DNA of 64,000 bases from Symbiobacterium sp040797425 (GTDB lineage Bacteria; Bacillota; Sulfobacillia; Symbiobacteriales; Symbiobacteriaceae), in NCBI RefSeq assembly GCF_040797425.1, contig NZ_JBFNEH010000015.1, forward strand, positions 4,400 through 68,399, read 5' to 3'. Below the pieces are notes generated by a model that did no database searches, was not told where the DNA came from, and was given only the letters and a program-made list of their open reading frames with translations. Position numbers and translations under genes: made by a program. Shown here in pieces: positions 25,713 through 34,309 of this stretch (position 1 is its first letter; each line of letters opens with the position of its first letter).

Positions 25713-26246
25713 GTGGACGCCGCGACAAACTGGGAAGATCTGCTCGCGGGGAGCGAACGGCTGAAAGAGGCTGCAGCTCAGTACGAGCGGTCGCTCACCG
25801 CCGAGGACTACTGGTGGCTGGGCGTCAGCCTCGCCGCCATCACCCTTGCGGACCTGCAGGAGAAGGAGTACGCCGTGCGCCGCATCCAGCAGCTGGTGGA
25901 CCGGCTGGGCCGCTCCGGCACCGGTGGCGACTGGTTCCCGAGCTTTCTGGACGAGCTGGCCGCGCTGGACGCCGAGGGCCTGCTCTGGCCCCGCTACGAG
26001 CGGGATGAGCTGGGGCAGATGGTCCCGACCGGCGCTGCGGTGAACCCGGCCTTCGACGCCCAGGCCGGCTACGTGCTCGCGCTCGCCCACCTCGCCGTGG
26101 CGCAGGCGCTGAGCCGCGACGACCAGGCCGCCATCGCCGACCTGGCCCAGACGATCAGCGAAATCGTGCAGGAAGGCCTGCGCCCGGCCCATCGCCTCCG
26201 GGTGCAGGAGGCGCTGGCCGGCGGCGCAGATGCAGAAGAGCCCTGA
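25713..26246 (+). CDS. Hypothetical helical protein
   Basis: 177 residues from GTG 25713 (GGAGGG upstream). It is soluble, predicted mostly alpha-helical, and rich in Ala, Glu and Leu with several tryptophans (YWWLG at 48-52, GDWFPSF at ~72). There is no signal peptide, TM helix or motif I recognise. It is convergent with the GGDEF gene and alone in its transcription unit. Consistent codon usage and the clear site support a real gene. Confidence 0.65.
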   Translation: MDAATNWEDLLAGSERLKEAAAQYERSLTAEDYWWLGVSLAAITLADLQEKEYAVRRIQQLVDRLGRSGTGGDWFPSFLDELAALDAEGLLWPRYERDELGQMVPTGAAVNPAFDAQAGYVLALAHLAVAQALSRDDQAAIADLAQTISEIVQEGLRPAHRLRVQEALAGGADAEEP

Positions 26247-26264
26247 CGCGGCGGGCGCCCGGGC

Positions 26265-27737
26265 TCAGGCCTGTTTGCAGGCGTACATGCGCTCGTCCGC
26301 CCGATCGAGCAGTTGCTGCCACTCGGACTGAGGCGCCGTGTCCACCCCGATATCCAGATACAGCCGGGGCTCGTCCGGGCCCCGCTCCGCGTTCCAGGCC
26401 TCCACCCGCTTCATGATGCGGGCGGCAATGGCCTCGGCCTCCGGGCGGCCCGTGTCGGCGAGCACCACCAGGAACTCGTCGCCGCCGTAGCGCACGACCA
26501 GGTCTCCCGACCGGACGCTGCTGGTGATGAGGCGCGCACACTGCTGGAGGACCCAGTCCCCCGTCAGATGCCCCCAGCGGTCGTTGATCTGCTTGAACTT
26601 GCGGCAGTCGATGAGCAGCACCGACACCTGGCGGGCCTCGTCCTTCACCCGCTGCGCCCACTCGTTCAGGTAGTGCCGGTTGTAGACCCCCGTCAGGGCG
26701 TCACGCCGGGCGAGGCGCTCCTCCAGTTCGGCCCGCGAGATCGCGTCGGACACGTGGGCCGCCATCAGCTCCAGGAGCTGCAGGTCGTGCAGTTCGTACT
26801 GGTTCTTGCCCTCCCGGTCGACCCGCAGCACGCCGTAGAGGCGGCCGTTGGTCATCAGGGGCACGACCAGGATCGACTCGTCCTCCCGCGGGGTGCCGGG
26901 CACCTGAATCGAGCGGGGGTCGCTCATCGCGTCGTTGGTGAAGATGGACTGGCCGTGCTTCGCCACCCACCCCGAGAGCCCCACGCCCACCGCGACCGTG
27001 GCGTTCATGATCGCCTCGCGCGTCGCCGGGGAGAGCGGAACCTCGCTGTGCAGGTAATGGGGCCGCAGGGTCTGCGACTGCTCATCCAGGAGCAGCACAA
27101 TGCCCTTGCTGCTGCCGGTGGCCCTCACGATGTGTCGGACGGCCGCCTGCACCACGTCCTGAACCCCGCGCGCCTTCAGCACCGGCAGCAGTTCCATGAG
27201 CCGGCGCAGGTGGTCGTTCTGGATCATCTGCTCCTGGTGGCGCAGGTAGAGCATCCGGGCGACCCCCACCACTCCCGCCACCGCTGCGACGAACATGAGC
27301 TGGAGAAGCGGGGAGGTGCCCCCGATGTGGGCGCCGACCACGGCGACACCCACGATCATCAGGTGCGCCGTGAGAAACTGCTTCCGGAAACGGCCGGCGG
27401 CCACGGCGGAGACGAGGATCATCGCCACGGGACCGGCCGGCACGGCGGGAAGGAGCCAGTAAAGCAGCACCGAGGGAACGTCCAGCAAGGCGATCAGGGC
27501 CCACGGCGTCACCCGCAGCTGGGGCCGCCAGACCGTGTCGAACAGCCCGAGGCAGCCGAGGAGGGTGCCGGCGAGGCAGGCCCACCAGGCAACCGACCAG
27601 AGCCGGCCGTGCACGCCGGCGAGGCCGGCCACGAGGGCGATCGCCGTCGCCAGTGCCGCGAGAACCGGGAACAGGAGCCGTGCTCCCCCGCGCAAACCAG
27701 CGATCTCCTCCGTGAGGCCCGGTTGTCTCTCTGCCAT
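26265..27737 (-). CDS. Membrane GAF-GGDEF diguanylate cyclase
   Basis: 490 residues from ATG 27737 (AAGGGGGGGG upstream); the frame runs further to 27836 without a site. Five or six N-terminal helices (~15-175) precede a GAF sensor domain (~200-330) and a GGDEF domain (~340-490). The active-site GGDEF at ~418 is intact, and RSGD five residues earlier is the product-inhibition I-site. It should make cyclic di-GMP from two GTP and be feedback-inhibited. It is the only GGDEF gene here, against three intact HD-GYP genes. The GAF ligand is unknown. Confidence 0.92.
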   Translation of the reverse strand: MAERQPGLTEEIAGLRGGARLLFPVLAALATAIALVAGLAGVHGRLWSVAWWACLAGTLLGCLGLFDTVWRPQLRVTPWALIALLDVPSVLLYWLLPAVPAGPVAMILVSAVAAGRFRKQFLTAHLMIVGVAVVGAHIGGTSPLLQLMFVAAVAGVVGVARMLYLRHQEQMIQNDHLRRLMELLPVLKARGVQDVVQAAVRHIVRATGSSKGIVLLLDEQSQTLRPHYLHSEVPLSPATREAIMNATVAVGVGLSGWVAKHGQSIFTNDAMSDPRSIQVPGTPREDESILVVPLMTNGRLYGVLRVDREGKNQYELHDLQLLELMAAHVSDAISRAELEERLARRDALTGVYNRHYLNEWAQRVKDEARQVSVLLIDCRKFKQINDRWGHLTGDWVLQQCARLITSSVRSGDLVVRYGGDEFLVVLADTGRPEAEAIAARIMKRVEAWNAERGPDEPRLYLDIGVDTAPQSEWQQLLDRADERMYACKQA

Positions 27738-27843
27738 GCCGTCCCCCCCCTTTCGGGGCATCCCTGTGCTTTGGTTCTGTTTTCGCCATCCAATTTCGCT
27801 TCCCCTTCCACCCACCCCCCGGTGCGCTGCAGACACAAGAAAG

Positions 27844-27868
27844 CCGGCCAGCCGTTCCGACTGGCCGG
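27844..27868 (-). terminator. Terminator after the small membrane protein
   Basis: On the minus strand CCGGCCAG, nine-base loop, CTGGCCGG, then CTTTCTT. Confidence 0.65.
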
Positions 27869-27878
27869 GGACCAGGCT

Positions 27879-28103
27879 TCACTCTTCGTCCCGGGAAGGT
27901 GGTGGGTCCGGACTGCGGCGAAACGGCCCGGGCGGAATGTCTTCTTTCAGCAACGGCACGACCTTGCCTCTGCGGGTGCCCCGGCCCGACGACCGGGACA
28001 GCCGTTCCCGCGCGCTCAGAGCCTGCTCCAGCCGGTGCACCCGGTAGATCAGGTAAAGCACGGCCACAAGCTGTACCAGAACCAGAAACTGCAGCGTCTC
28101 CAT
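27879..28103 (-). CDS. Small single-TM protein
   Basis: 74 residues. The first ~20 residues form one hydrophobic helix (LQFLVLVQLVAVLYLIY); the remainder is charged, proline-rich and presumably cytoplasmic (RGKVVPLLKEDIPPGPF). The family is unknown. It sits 29 bases downstream of the zinc-ribbon gene and ends before a terminator, so it may be the last gene of the feo operon. An accessory role in that locus is possible but unsupported by motifs. Confidence 0.5.
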   Translation of the reverse strand: METLQFLVLVQLVAVLYLIYRVHRLEQALSARERLSRSSGRGTRRGKVVPLLKEDIPPGPFRRSPDPPPSRDEE

Positions 28104-28132
28104 CGCACACGCCTCCCCGGCAGCTAGGGCAC

Positions 28133-28348
28133 TTATTTAGACGTTCGCCGCCCGAATTTCGTTCGCGCCGGGGACGCCGATTCCTTCGGCGGGGCGGCGA
28201 GGGCGCGGATCAGGCAGCGGGAGCACTCGCCCGAGCAGCCTGCGGGCACCGCCAGCGCCGCCAGGCAGCGCACGCAGCGGGTCGCTCCCGGTTCGTTCGG
28301 GTATCCGCAGCGGGGGCAGACGCCGCTGCCGTCGCACGTCGCGGCCAT
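28133..28348 (-). CDS. Small zinc-ribbon protein downstream of feoB
   Basis: 71 residues. CPRCGYPNEPGATRCVRC is a typical CxxC-x10-CxxC zinc ribbon, followed by a second Cys cluster (CSGECSRC) and a basic tail. It begins 19 bases after feoB on the same strand. FeoB operons often carry a small third gene (FeoC or Cys-rich proteins); this could be such an accessory, but it is not recognisable as FeoC. A frame-shifted Pro/Arg-rich ORF over the same bases is a shadow. Confidence 0.6.
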   Translation of the reverse strand: MAATCDGSGVCPRCGYPNEPGATRCVRCLAALAVPAGCSGECSRCLIRALAAPPKESASPARTKFGRRTSK

Positions 28349-28367
28349 CCTTCATCCCCCCCTTCGT

Positions 28368-30212
28368 CTACCAGGGGAGCAACCGGTGGAGGAGGCCGCC
28401 CAGGAGAATCGCCAGAGCCACGTCGGCCACCCACATGGCAGCGCCCTGCCTCTTGCCCCGCTCCTTGAAGATGATCAGGATCGACGCGATGCACGGGGTA
28501 AACAGCGTGATGGTAATCACCGCCACCAGCGCCTGGTGCGGGTTGAGACCCATGTCGAGCAGGCCGGCGGCGCCGAAGTCCCGTCGCACAAAGCCCATGA
28601 TGAAGGCCTGCGCGGCGGCCCGGGGAAGGCCCAGCCAGCCCTCCGTGACGGGCGCAAACCACCGGGCCAGCGCATCCAGGGCGCCGGTCTGCTGCATCAC
28701 CGAGATGAGCAGCGAACCCGCGGCGAAGAACATCCAGGCTTCCGAGAGGAAGCTCTTCGACTTCAGATAGGTCTTCTGCAGCACGTTCTTGATCCGGGGC
28801 AGCCGGAGCGGCGGCAGGTCGATCATCAGGTCGGAGGAGGTGCCGGGCAGCAGCCGGTTGAGCAGGGCGCCGGTGACGCCGTAGACGAGGAGCAGCAGGG
28901 CGATGAAGGTGGCGATGTACGCCGGCCCGAGCGGGGCCAGCATGACCGTGATCACGCCCAGCTGGGCCGAGCACGGGATCGCCAGGGAGAGCAGGAAGGT
29001 CGCGATCGTCCGCTCACGCTCCGTGCCCATCAGCCGGGTGGTCACGGTGGCCATGGTGACGCAGCCGAGGCCCAGGATGGTCGGGATGATCGCCCGCCCG
29101 TTCAGGCCCACCTTGGTCATCAGCCGGTCCACGAGAACGGCAACGCGCGGCAGGTAGCCCGAGTCCTCCGCCAGGGCGAGGAAGAGGTAGAAGCCCACCA
29201 CCATGGGGAGCAGCAGACCGAGCAGGTAGGCGACGGTCATGGTCAGCAGGCCGAACTCGCCGATCAGGATCTGGCCGAGGAACGACTCCGGGAAAATCCA
29301 CCGCCCCACGAGGTCGGTGACCCAGGGGACGTAGTACTCGCCCATCCAGACCTCCTCGGTGACGCCCACCACGTCCTGGGCCACCCACACACCCAGCACC
29401 TGGTACATCAGCAGCAGGAAGCCGGCGAGGAGCACCAGGCCGCCCAGCGGGTGGAGCGTCAGCCGCCCGAGGCGTGTGGAGAGGCTGGCGCCGGAGGAGC
29501 TCTCCCGGATCACCCGCTCGGCGATCTCGTCAGCCCGGCGCCGGCGCGCCCGATAGATCTCCTCCCGGAGGCCCGGGGCGGGCCGCCCGAGGCGCTCGCA
29601 GGTGGCGGAGTCGTCTTCGAGCCACATCACGCCGTCGGCGGGGGGCAGATCCACCGGCAGCCGGGCCGCCACCTCCGGGGTCGGGATGCCCCGCCGGGCC
29701 CTCCCGATGGCGGCCTTGAGCTCGGCGATGCCCTCGCCCCGCACGGCGATGGTGGGAATCACCTCCACACCCAGCTCCGCCGACAGCCGCTCCACGTCGA
29801 TCTCGAGGCCATTCGCCCGCGCCTCGTCCATCAGGTTCAGCGCCACCACGACCGGGAAGCCCATGTCGATGATCTGAAGCGTGAGGAACAGGTCCCGGTC
29901 GAGGTGGGCGGCGTCCACCACGTTGACGATGGTGTCGGCCTGCAGGATCATCTCCCGCGCGACCCGCTCTTCTTCATTGAAAGCGGAGACGCCGTACACG
30001 CCCGGGGTATCGAAAATGCCGACATCGCCCATCCGACCGGAGGCGATGTCGACCGTGGTACCCGGGTAATTTGAGACTTCAACATAAACGCCCGTGAGGG
30101 CGTGGAAGATCGCAGACTTGCCCACGTTGGGGTTTCCGACAAGCACCACCTTGGCCGCCCGGGGAGGAACGTCGACGGCTGCGGCCGCACCGTGGCAGTG
30201 TGCGCTGGCCAT
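28368..30212 (-). CDS. feoB: Ferrous iron transporter FeoB
   Basis: 614 residues from ATG 30212, which has GGAGGGATAAGGAG upstream; the longer frame to 30389 only overlaps feoA. The cytoplasmic G domain has G1 GNPNVGKS (26-33), the FeoB switch YPGTT (49-53), DTPG (68-71) and NLMD (126-129). Two Gate/core membrane regions follow, with about eight helices and a conserved FeoB motif near GYLPRVAVLVD. It imports Fe(II). It is short compared with ~700-800-residue relatives, mainly in the soluble linker. feoA lies four bases upstream and a Fur-like box precedes both. Confidence 0.95.
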   Translation of the reverse strand: MASAHCHGAAAAVDVPPRAAKVVLVGNPNVGKSAIFHALTGVYVEVSNYPGTTVDIASGRMGDVGIFDTPGVYGVSAFNEEERVAREMILQADTIVNVVDAAHLDRDLFLTLQIIDMGFPVVVALNLMDEARANGLEIDVERLSAELGVEVIPTIAVRGEGIAELKAAIGRARRGIPTPEVAARLPVDLPPADGVMWLEDDSATCERLGRPAPGLREEIYRARRRRADEIAERVIRESSSGASLSTRLGRLTLHPLGGLVLLAGFLLLMYQVLGVWVAQDVVGVTEEVWMGEYYVPWVTDLVGRWIFPESFLGQILIGEFGLLTMTVAYLLGLLLPMVVGFYLFLALAEDSGYLPRVAVLVDRLMTKVGLNGRAIIPTILGLGCVTMATVTTRLMGTERERTIATFLLSLAIPCSAQLGVITVMLAPLGPAYIATFIALLLLVYGVTGALLNRLLPGTSSDLMIDLPPLRLPRIKNVLQKTYLKSKSFLSEAWMFFAAGSLLISVMQQTGALDALARWFAPVTEGWLGLPRAAAQAFIMGFVRRDFGAAGLLDMGLNPHQALVAVITITLFTPCIASILIIFKERGKRQGAAMWVADVALAILLGGLLHRLLPW

Positions 30213-30216
30213 CTCC

Positions 30217-30441
30217 TTATCCCTCCACCAGTTCGACTGTGATGCGGTGCGCCAGATTCCGCCCCAGGGCCATCTCCTGCTTGCCCTTGCGCACCACCAC
30301 CGGGCCGCCGGGAAGCACGGCCTGGCATGCGGCCCGCGCCCCCTCGGCGATGCCGAAGCGAATGGCCGCCAGTCGGGCGTGCGGGTCATCGATGGTACGG
30401 ATGATGAAGACCTGTCCTGGCCGGGTCTGATCGAGTGTCAT
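30217..30441 (-). CDS. feoA: Ferrous iron transport accessory protein FeoA
   Basis: 74 residues with the small SH3-like FeoA fold: a beta-rich sequence with LAAIRFGIAEGARA (the FeoA R-x-x-x-LGI/FGI-type loop) and a C-terminal ALGRNLAHRITVE (the usual ALG-AxxI segment). FeoA helps FeoB-dependent Fe(II) uptake. First gene of the operon, directly downstream of a Fur-like box. Confidence 0.93.
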   Translation of the reverse strand: MTLDQTRPGQVFIIRTIDDPHARLAAIRFGIAEGARAACQAVLPGGPVVVRKGKQEMALGRNLAHRITVELVEG

Positions 30442-30460
30442 GTCTGCCTCATCCTCGGGA

Positions 30461-30480
30461 TTGAGAATCGTTATCGTTCA
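30461..30480 (-). promoter_or_regulatory. Fur-like operator of feoAB
   Basis: Minus-strand GAACGATAACGATTCTCA is close to the GATAATGATTCTCA-type Fur box. It lies 20 bases before the feoA ATG, just downstream of a weak promoter (TTGTAA, 17 bp, GTTAAA), where bound Fur-Fe(II) would block transcription when iron is plentiful. Confidence 0.7.
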
Positions 30481-30501
30481 CCTCTATTTAACCTTGGGCT
30501 G

Positions 30502-30533
30502 CGCACGCATTACAAGACACCAACGCACGCATT
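30502..30533. repeat. Direct repeat in the feoA upstream region
   Basis: CGCACGCATT occurs at 30502-30511 and 30524-30533, 22 bases apart, about two helical turns. The copies flank the putative -35 of feoA. They may be binding sites for a second regulator. Confidence 0.4.
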
Positions 30534-30543
30534 TATGATGTAA

Positions 30544-30566
30544 AGTAGTAGGGTGATCGTACTACT
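30544..30566. repeat. Inverted repeat upstream of the NarL-type kinase gene
   Basis: AGTAGTA and TACTACT pair perfectly across nine bases, in the gap between feoA and the kinase gene. The rest of this gap (to 30739) has no recognised feature apart from a TACAAT at 30698-30703 without a good -35. Confidence 0.35.
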
Positions 30567-30739
30567 CGTCACGAATACTCCTCCCGTGGAGGTGACAGCG
30601 ACCGGGTCCCTGCCCTCCCCCCGGGCACCGGTGGGTGCGGTCAGACCTGCGGCCGGGATAGTACTTTCGTGCCTCCCCCCGCTTCCCTGCACAGGACTAC
30701 AATGGGAAACACCAGTATATTTTGCCAGGGGTGAGTATT

Positions 30740-32581
30740 GTGCCCGACGTGGATACGGTGGTGCTGCCCCTGATTGCGGCAGGCGTGGGCTTTCACCTGG
30801 CGGTGAGTTGGGCCCTGCTCTGGCGCTACTACCAGGCCCGTGAGCGCTCGCTGCTCTCCTGGGGCGTGGGGTGGCTTGTGCTTGCCGTGCACGTGCTGGG
30901 CATGCTCCTGGCCGAGGCGGGCGTCTCCGGGGCCCCCCTGCTCCGGGACATTGCGCTGGCGGCGGCCGCACTGGGCTTCCTCGGCGGCCAGGTGGAACGC
31001 TCCGGGCGGGGGCCGGCGGCCATGCGGCCCCTTGGGCTCGTGGGGATGCTGTTCCTGGCGGCCGGCTTCGGCGTGGGCGTCGCGCTGGGCGACCCGCTGG
31101 GGCTCTCGGCGGCCACCGTAGTAGCCGTCGCACTGGGCGGGGCGGCGTGGCTCGCCCTGCCGGTCCAGCCGGAGGAGCGGCACAGCCTGCCCCAGTGGCT
31201 GCTGTTCGCGGGCTACGCCGTCGGCGCGCTGCGGGCAGTGGGCGCTGCCGCCTTCGGGCACCCGATCGCCCTGGACGCCGGCGGCCAGGCGCTCTTCTCC
31301 CTCCTCTTCTCCGCTGCGGCCGCCTGGCAGTCGTGGGAGCACGAACGGGCCGTGCGTCTCTTCTCCCGCACCCTCGAGCGGCTCAACCGGCCGCTGAGCT
31401 TGCAGGGGGCTCTGGACGAGGCGCTCCGGCTGGTGGCGGACATGCTTCAGGTGAAGGAAGGATGGATCCTCCTCCGCACCGAGGGACGGGGCGGCCCCGA
31501 GGGCACCTGGACCATCGGTGCGGTCTACGGTTTCCCCGAGTGGGCGCAGGTCGGCGTACGCGCTCAGCACTTCCCCATCGACCGCTGCCTCTGCCTGCGC
31601 CACCTGAGCGGGTCCGCGCTGGTGACGCAGGTGCGGGACCTCGCCTGCGTGCGCGCCACCATGGAGGTGGGCCACCCCAGCGGGCGGCACATCACCATCC
31701 CGCTGGGGCAGGACGGCAAGGTGGCCGGCATCATGGTGCTGATGGTGCCCCCCTCCCGCTACATGAGCCCCGCCGACCGGGAGATCCTCACCGCCCTGGG
31801 CGAGCAGATCGGCCTGGCCATCGACCGGGCGCGGCTCTACGACCAGCTGGAGGAGAAGGAGCGCCTGCGCAGCCGCCTGCTGGCGCGGCTCATCACCGCA
31901 CAGGAGGACGAGCGGCGGCGCATCGCCCGCGAACTCCACGACGAGACCGGCCAGGCGCTCACCGCCCTGGTGGTCACCCTCGACTTCCTGGCCCGCCACC
32001 CGATGGACGAAACGGCCCTCCGCGAGCGGCTCGCGGGCGTGAAGGAGATGGCCGAGGCCAGCCTGGCCGAGGTACGGCGGGTCATCCATGAGATGCGTCC
32101 CACCGCGCTGGACGACCTCGGCCTCGAGGCCGCCATTCGCTGGCTCATCCGGCGTTACGAGCACGCCGGGCTCAAGATCACGCTGGAGGCCGAGGGCCTG
32201 GACGACCGGTTGCCCGACCACATCGAGATCACCGTGTTCCGGCTGATCCAGGAAGCCTGCACCAACACCGTGAAGCACGCCCATGCCCGGAACATCCACA
32301 TCCGCCTGCTGCGGCAGGGCGGGTGGGTGACGGTGGAGGTGAAGGACGACGGCGCCGGTTTCGACCCGCGCCGCCGGGGCGAGGGCGTCGGCCTCACGGG
32401 CATCCGAGAGCGGGTCACGCTCGCCGGTGGCGAGCTGAAGATCGAATCCAGCCCCGATAAAGGAACCCGCGTGTACGCCGAGCTACCCGTGGAAGGAGTG
32501 GTTGATGGTGGCTATACGGGTGCTGATCTGCGACGACCACATGATGGTGCGGCAGGGCGTTCGCATGGTGCTGCAGTCTGA
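30740..32581 (+). CDS. NarL-type sensor histidine kinase with TM and GAF domains
   Basis: 613 residues from GTG 30740 (AGGGGTGAG upstream). About seven N-terminal helices (~5-205) form a membrane input module. A GAF domain (~235-370) follows, with C283-L-C285 and C303. A HisKA_3 helix carries H400 (RELHDE), and a HATPase domain has NTVKHA, DDGAGF and GLTGIRER. The Cys cluster recalls oxygen/redox-sensing GAF domains that hold an iron-sulfur cluster, but the fourth ligand is not evident. The response regulator overlaps its end by 77 bases, so they form a pair. Confidence 0.9.
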   Translation: MPDVDTVVLPLIAAGVGFHLAVSWALLWRYYQARERSLLSWGVGWLVLAVHVLGMLLAEAGVSGAPLLRDIALAAAALGFLGGQVERSGRGPAAMRPLGLVGMLFLAAGFGVGVALGDPLGLSAATVVAVALGGAAWLALPVQPEERHSLPQWLLFAGYAVGALRAVGAAAFGHPIALDAGGQALFSLLFSAAAAWQSWEHERAVRLFSRTLERLNRPLSLQGALDEALRLVADMLQVKEGWILLRTEGRGGPEGTWTIGAVYGFPEWAQVGVRAQHFPIDRCLCLRHLSGSALVTQVRDLACVRATMEVGHPSGRHITIPLGQDGKVAGIMVLMVPPSRYMSPADREILTALGEQIGLAIDRARLYDQLEEKERLRSRLLARLITAQEDERRRIARELHDETGQALTALVVTLDFLARHPMDETALRERLAGVKEMAEASLAEVRRVIHEMRPTALDDLGLEAAIRWLIRRYEHAGLKITLEAEGLDDRLPDHIEITVFRLIQEACTNTVKHAHARNIHIRLLRQGGWVTVEVKDDGAGFDPRRRGEGVGLTGIRERVTLAGGELKIESSPDKGTRVYAELPVEGVVDGGYTGADLRRPHDGAAGRSHGAAV

Positions 32582-33161
32582 GCCCGACCTGGAACTGGTC
32601 GGCGAGGCGGGCCGGGGCGAGGAGGTCGTCGAGCTGACCAAGCAGCTCAGGCCCGACGTCGTGATCATGGACATCTCGCTTCCCGACATCAGCGGCATAG
32701 AGGCGACCAAGCGGATCAAGGAGGCGGTGCCGGAGACGCGCGTGATCGGCCTCACCATGCACGAGGAGGAGCCCTACGTGCTGGAGTTCCTGCGGGCGGG
32801 GGCCGACGCCTACATCGTGAAGCGCTCCGCCGCCGCCGACCTGGTGGGCGCGATCCGCGCGGTGATGGAAGGCCAGGCCGTGCTGGACCCGGCCGTGACC
32901 CGTGCCGTGGTCTCGGGCTACGTCTCCCGGCCCAACCCGGCTGCCGCACGCGCCCAGGAGCCGTGCCCGCTCACCCCGCGCGAGCGGGAGATCCTCATTC
33001 TGGTGGCCGAGGGGCTCACCAACGCCGAGATCGCGAAGCGGCTCTTCATCAGTGAGAAGACGGTCCAGACCCACCGGTCCAACATGCTGGACAAGCTGGG
33101 CATCCACGACCGCACGGAGCTGGTGCGCTACGCGATCCGCCAGGGGCTGGTGGAACCGTAA
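32505..33161 (+). CDS. NarL/LuxR-family response regulator
   Basis: 218 residues from ATG 32505 (AAGGAG upstream). The receiver domain has the acidic pair near 10-11 and phosphoacceptor D56 in VVIMDISLPD. The C-terminal LuxR helix-turn-helix (~150-212) starts LTPREREILILVAEG and contains NAEIAKRLFISEKTVQTH. It is co-transcribed with, and probably phosphorylated by, the overlapping kinase. Targets are unknown; feoAB just across the divergent gap is one candidate. Confidence 0.93.
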   Translation: MVAIRVLICDDHMMVRQGVRMVLQSEPDLELVGEAGRGEEVVELTKQLRPDVVIMDISLPDISGIEATKRIKEAVPETRVIGLTMHEEEPYVLEFLRAGADAYIVKRSAAADLVGAIRAVMEGQAVLDPAVTRAVVSGYVSRPNPAAARAQEPCPLTPREREILILVAEGLTNAEIAKRLFISEKTVQTHRSNMLDKLGIHDRTELVRYAIRQGLVEP

Positions 33162-33165
33162 CCGG

Positions 33166-33195
33166 TTGACACCCGGGGCGGATGAACCGTAGAAT
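33166..33195 (+). promoter_or_regulatory. Sigma-A promoter of the DedA gene
   Basis: TTGACA (33166-33171), 18 bp, TAGAAT (33190-33195), beginning four bases after the regulator stop. Confidence 0.75.
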
Positions 33196-33231
33196 CAGTT
33201 GCGTAATCGGCTCGTCAGTCAGGGGTTGCCC

Positions 33232-33837
33232 ATGAACTGGATTACGGAGATCATGGAGGCGTTCGGGTACCCGGGCATCGTCCTGGTGATCCTGATCGAG
33301 AACCTGTTCCCCCCGATTCCGTCTGAGATTGTGCTGCCCTTCGCCGGCTTCATGACGACGCAGGGTAGCCTCACGTTGTTTGGCGTGGTGGTGGCCGCGA
33401 CCTTCGGGTCGGTGCTGGGAGCCCTCGCCCTCTACGGCGTCGGCGTCTGGTTCGGCCGCGACCGGATTTACCGGATTGCGCGGCGCTACGGCCGCTGGCT
33501 CACCGTCGGCGAGCAGGACGTGCAGCGAGCCGAGGACTGGTTCGCCCGGTACGGAATCTGGACGGTCTTCTTCTGCCGCATGGTGCCCGTGCTGCGCAGC
33601 CTGATCTCCATCCCCGGCGGCCTCGTGCGCATGAACCTCGCCGTGTTCGTGCTCTACACGGCCCTGGGATCGGTCATCTGGAACCTGTTGCTCTCGGGCG
33701 TCGGGGCCGTGCTGGGGGCGGCGTGGCCGGCGGTCTCCCGCTGGGTGAACCTCTACCAGGACGTGGTCATCGCGCTGCTGGCGCTCGCCGTGGCCGCGTT
33801 CCTCCTCTACCGCCTGGCGAGCCGAAGGGAACGCTGA
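33232..33837 (+). CDS. DedA-family membrane protein
   Basis: 201 residues from ATG 33232 (AGGGG upstream). It has the DedA hallmarks: ENLFPPIPSEIVLPFAGF near 22-39, FCRMVPVLRSLISIPGG near 122-138, and about five helices including re-entrant loops. DedA proteins affect membrane-lipid homeostasis, and several members act as undecaprenyl-phosphate or lipid flippases. It has its own promoter and terminator. Confidence 0.93.
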   Translation: MNWITEIMEAFGYPGIVLVILIENLFPPIPSEIVLPFAGFMTTQGSLTLFGVVVAATFGSVLGALALYGVGVWFGRDRIYRIARRYGRWLTVGEQDVQRAEDWFARYGIWTVFFCRMVPVLRSLISIPGGLVRMNLAVFVLYTALGSVIWNLLLSGVGAVLGAAWPAVSRWVNLYQDVVIALLALAVAAFLLYRLASRRER

Positions 33838-33843
33838 ACGATC

Positions 33844-33877
33844 AAGAGCCGGCGCTGCCACCGCAGCACCGGCTCTT
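33844..33877 (+). terminator. Terminator of the DedA gene
   Basis: AAGAGCCGG and CCGGCTCTT pair, with an inner GCTGC/GCAGC pairing, followed by CGCTTT. Confidence 0.7.
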
Positions 33878-33890
33878 CGCTTTCGTATAT

Positions 33891-34115
33891 CTACCGCCTG
33901 CGGCGGGACGGACCCGACCGCAGCACCAGCTCCACCGTTCCGTTCTCGCCCACCTCGGGTGTGTAACGGTTTCCGTCCGAATCGCTGACCTGGAGCCGCT
34001 CGATGTACCAGGAACCCCGGCTCTGCGCCAGAGCCTCCAACTTGCTCAGCACGTCCTCGCGGCTGATGGCAAGCGTCTTGCCTCCTCCGTGCTCCAAGAT
34101 CGACCAAACGTCCAC
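33891..34115 (-). CDS. Small hypothetical protein
   Basis: 74 residues from GTG 34115, chosen for AAAGGGGGA seven bases upstream; the frame runs on to 34193 without a site. A helix-rich first part (REDVLSKLEALAQSRG) is followed by strands (WYIERLQVSDSDGNRYTPE, TVELVLRSG) and a tail of arginines. It has no recognised family; a nucleic-acid or membrane contact by the tail is a guess. Divergent from the DUF2325 gene. Confidence 0.5.
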   Translation of the reverse strand: MDVWSILEHGGGKTLAISREDVLSKLEALAQSRGSWYIERLQVSDSDGNRYTPEVGENGTVELVLRSGPSRRRR

Positions 34116-34309
34116 CGGAACTCCCCCTTTCCCCACAGATCCAACCCTCGCCGGCGGGGGCCGGTAGCACCCCGGCCGCGCTGCGGTTTGCACCCGCAGT
34201 GACTTTGCTCATGACCATCCTATCTTACACCAGCCCGCACACCAACACAACCCTGAGGCGCACCTGTTTGTACTCCTGTAACGTCTCAACATGCGAGGAG
34301 GTGTCGGCT

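Noticed and set aside
28137..28355. 72-codon minus-strand ORF overlapping the zinc-ribbon gene
   Set aside because: Pro/Arg-rich shadow; the other frame holds the clear CxxC pairs.
28386..30074. 562-codon plus-strand frame opposite feoB
   Set aside because: Shadow of feoB, low-complexity His/Glu/Gln-rich, no ribosome binding site.
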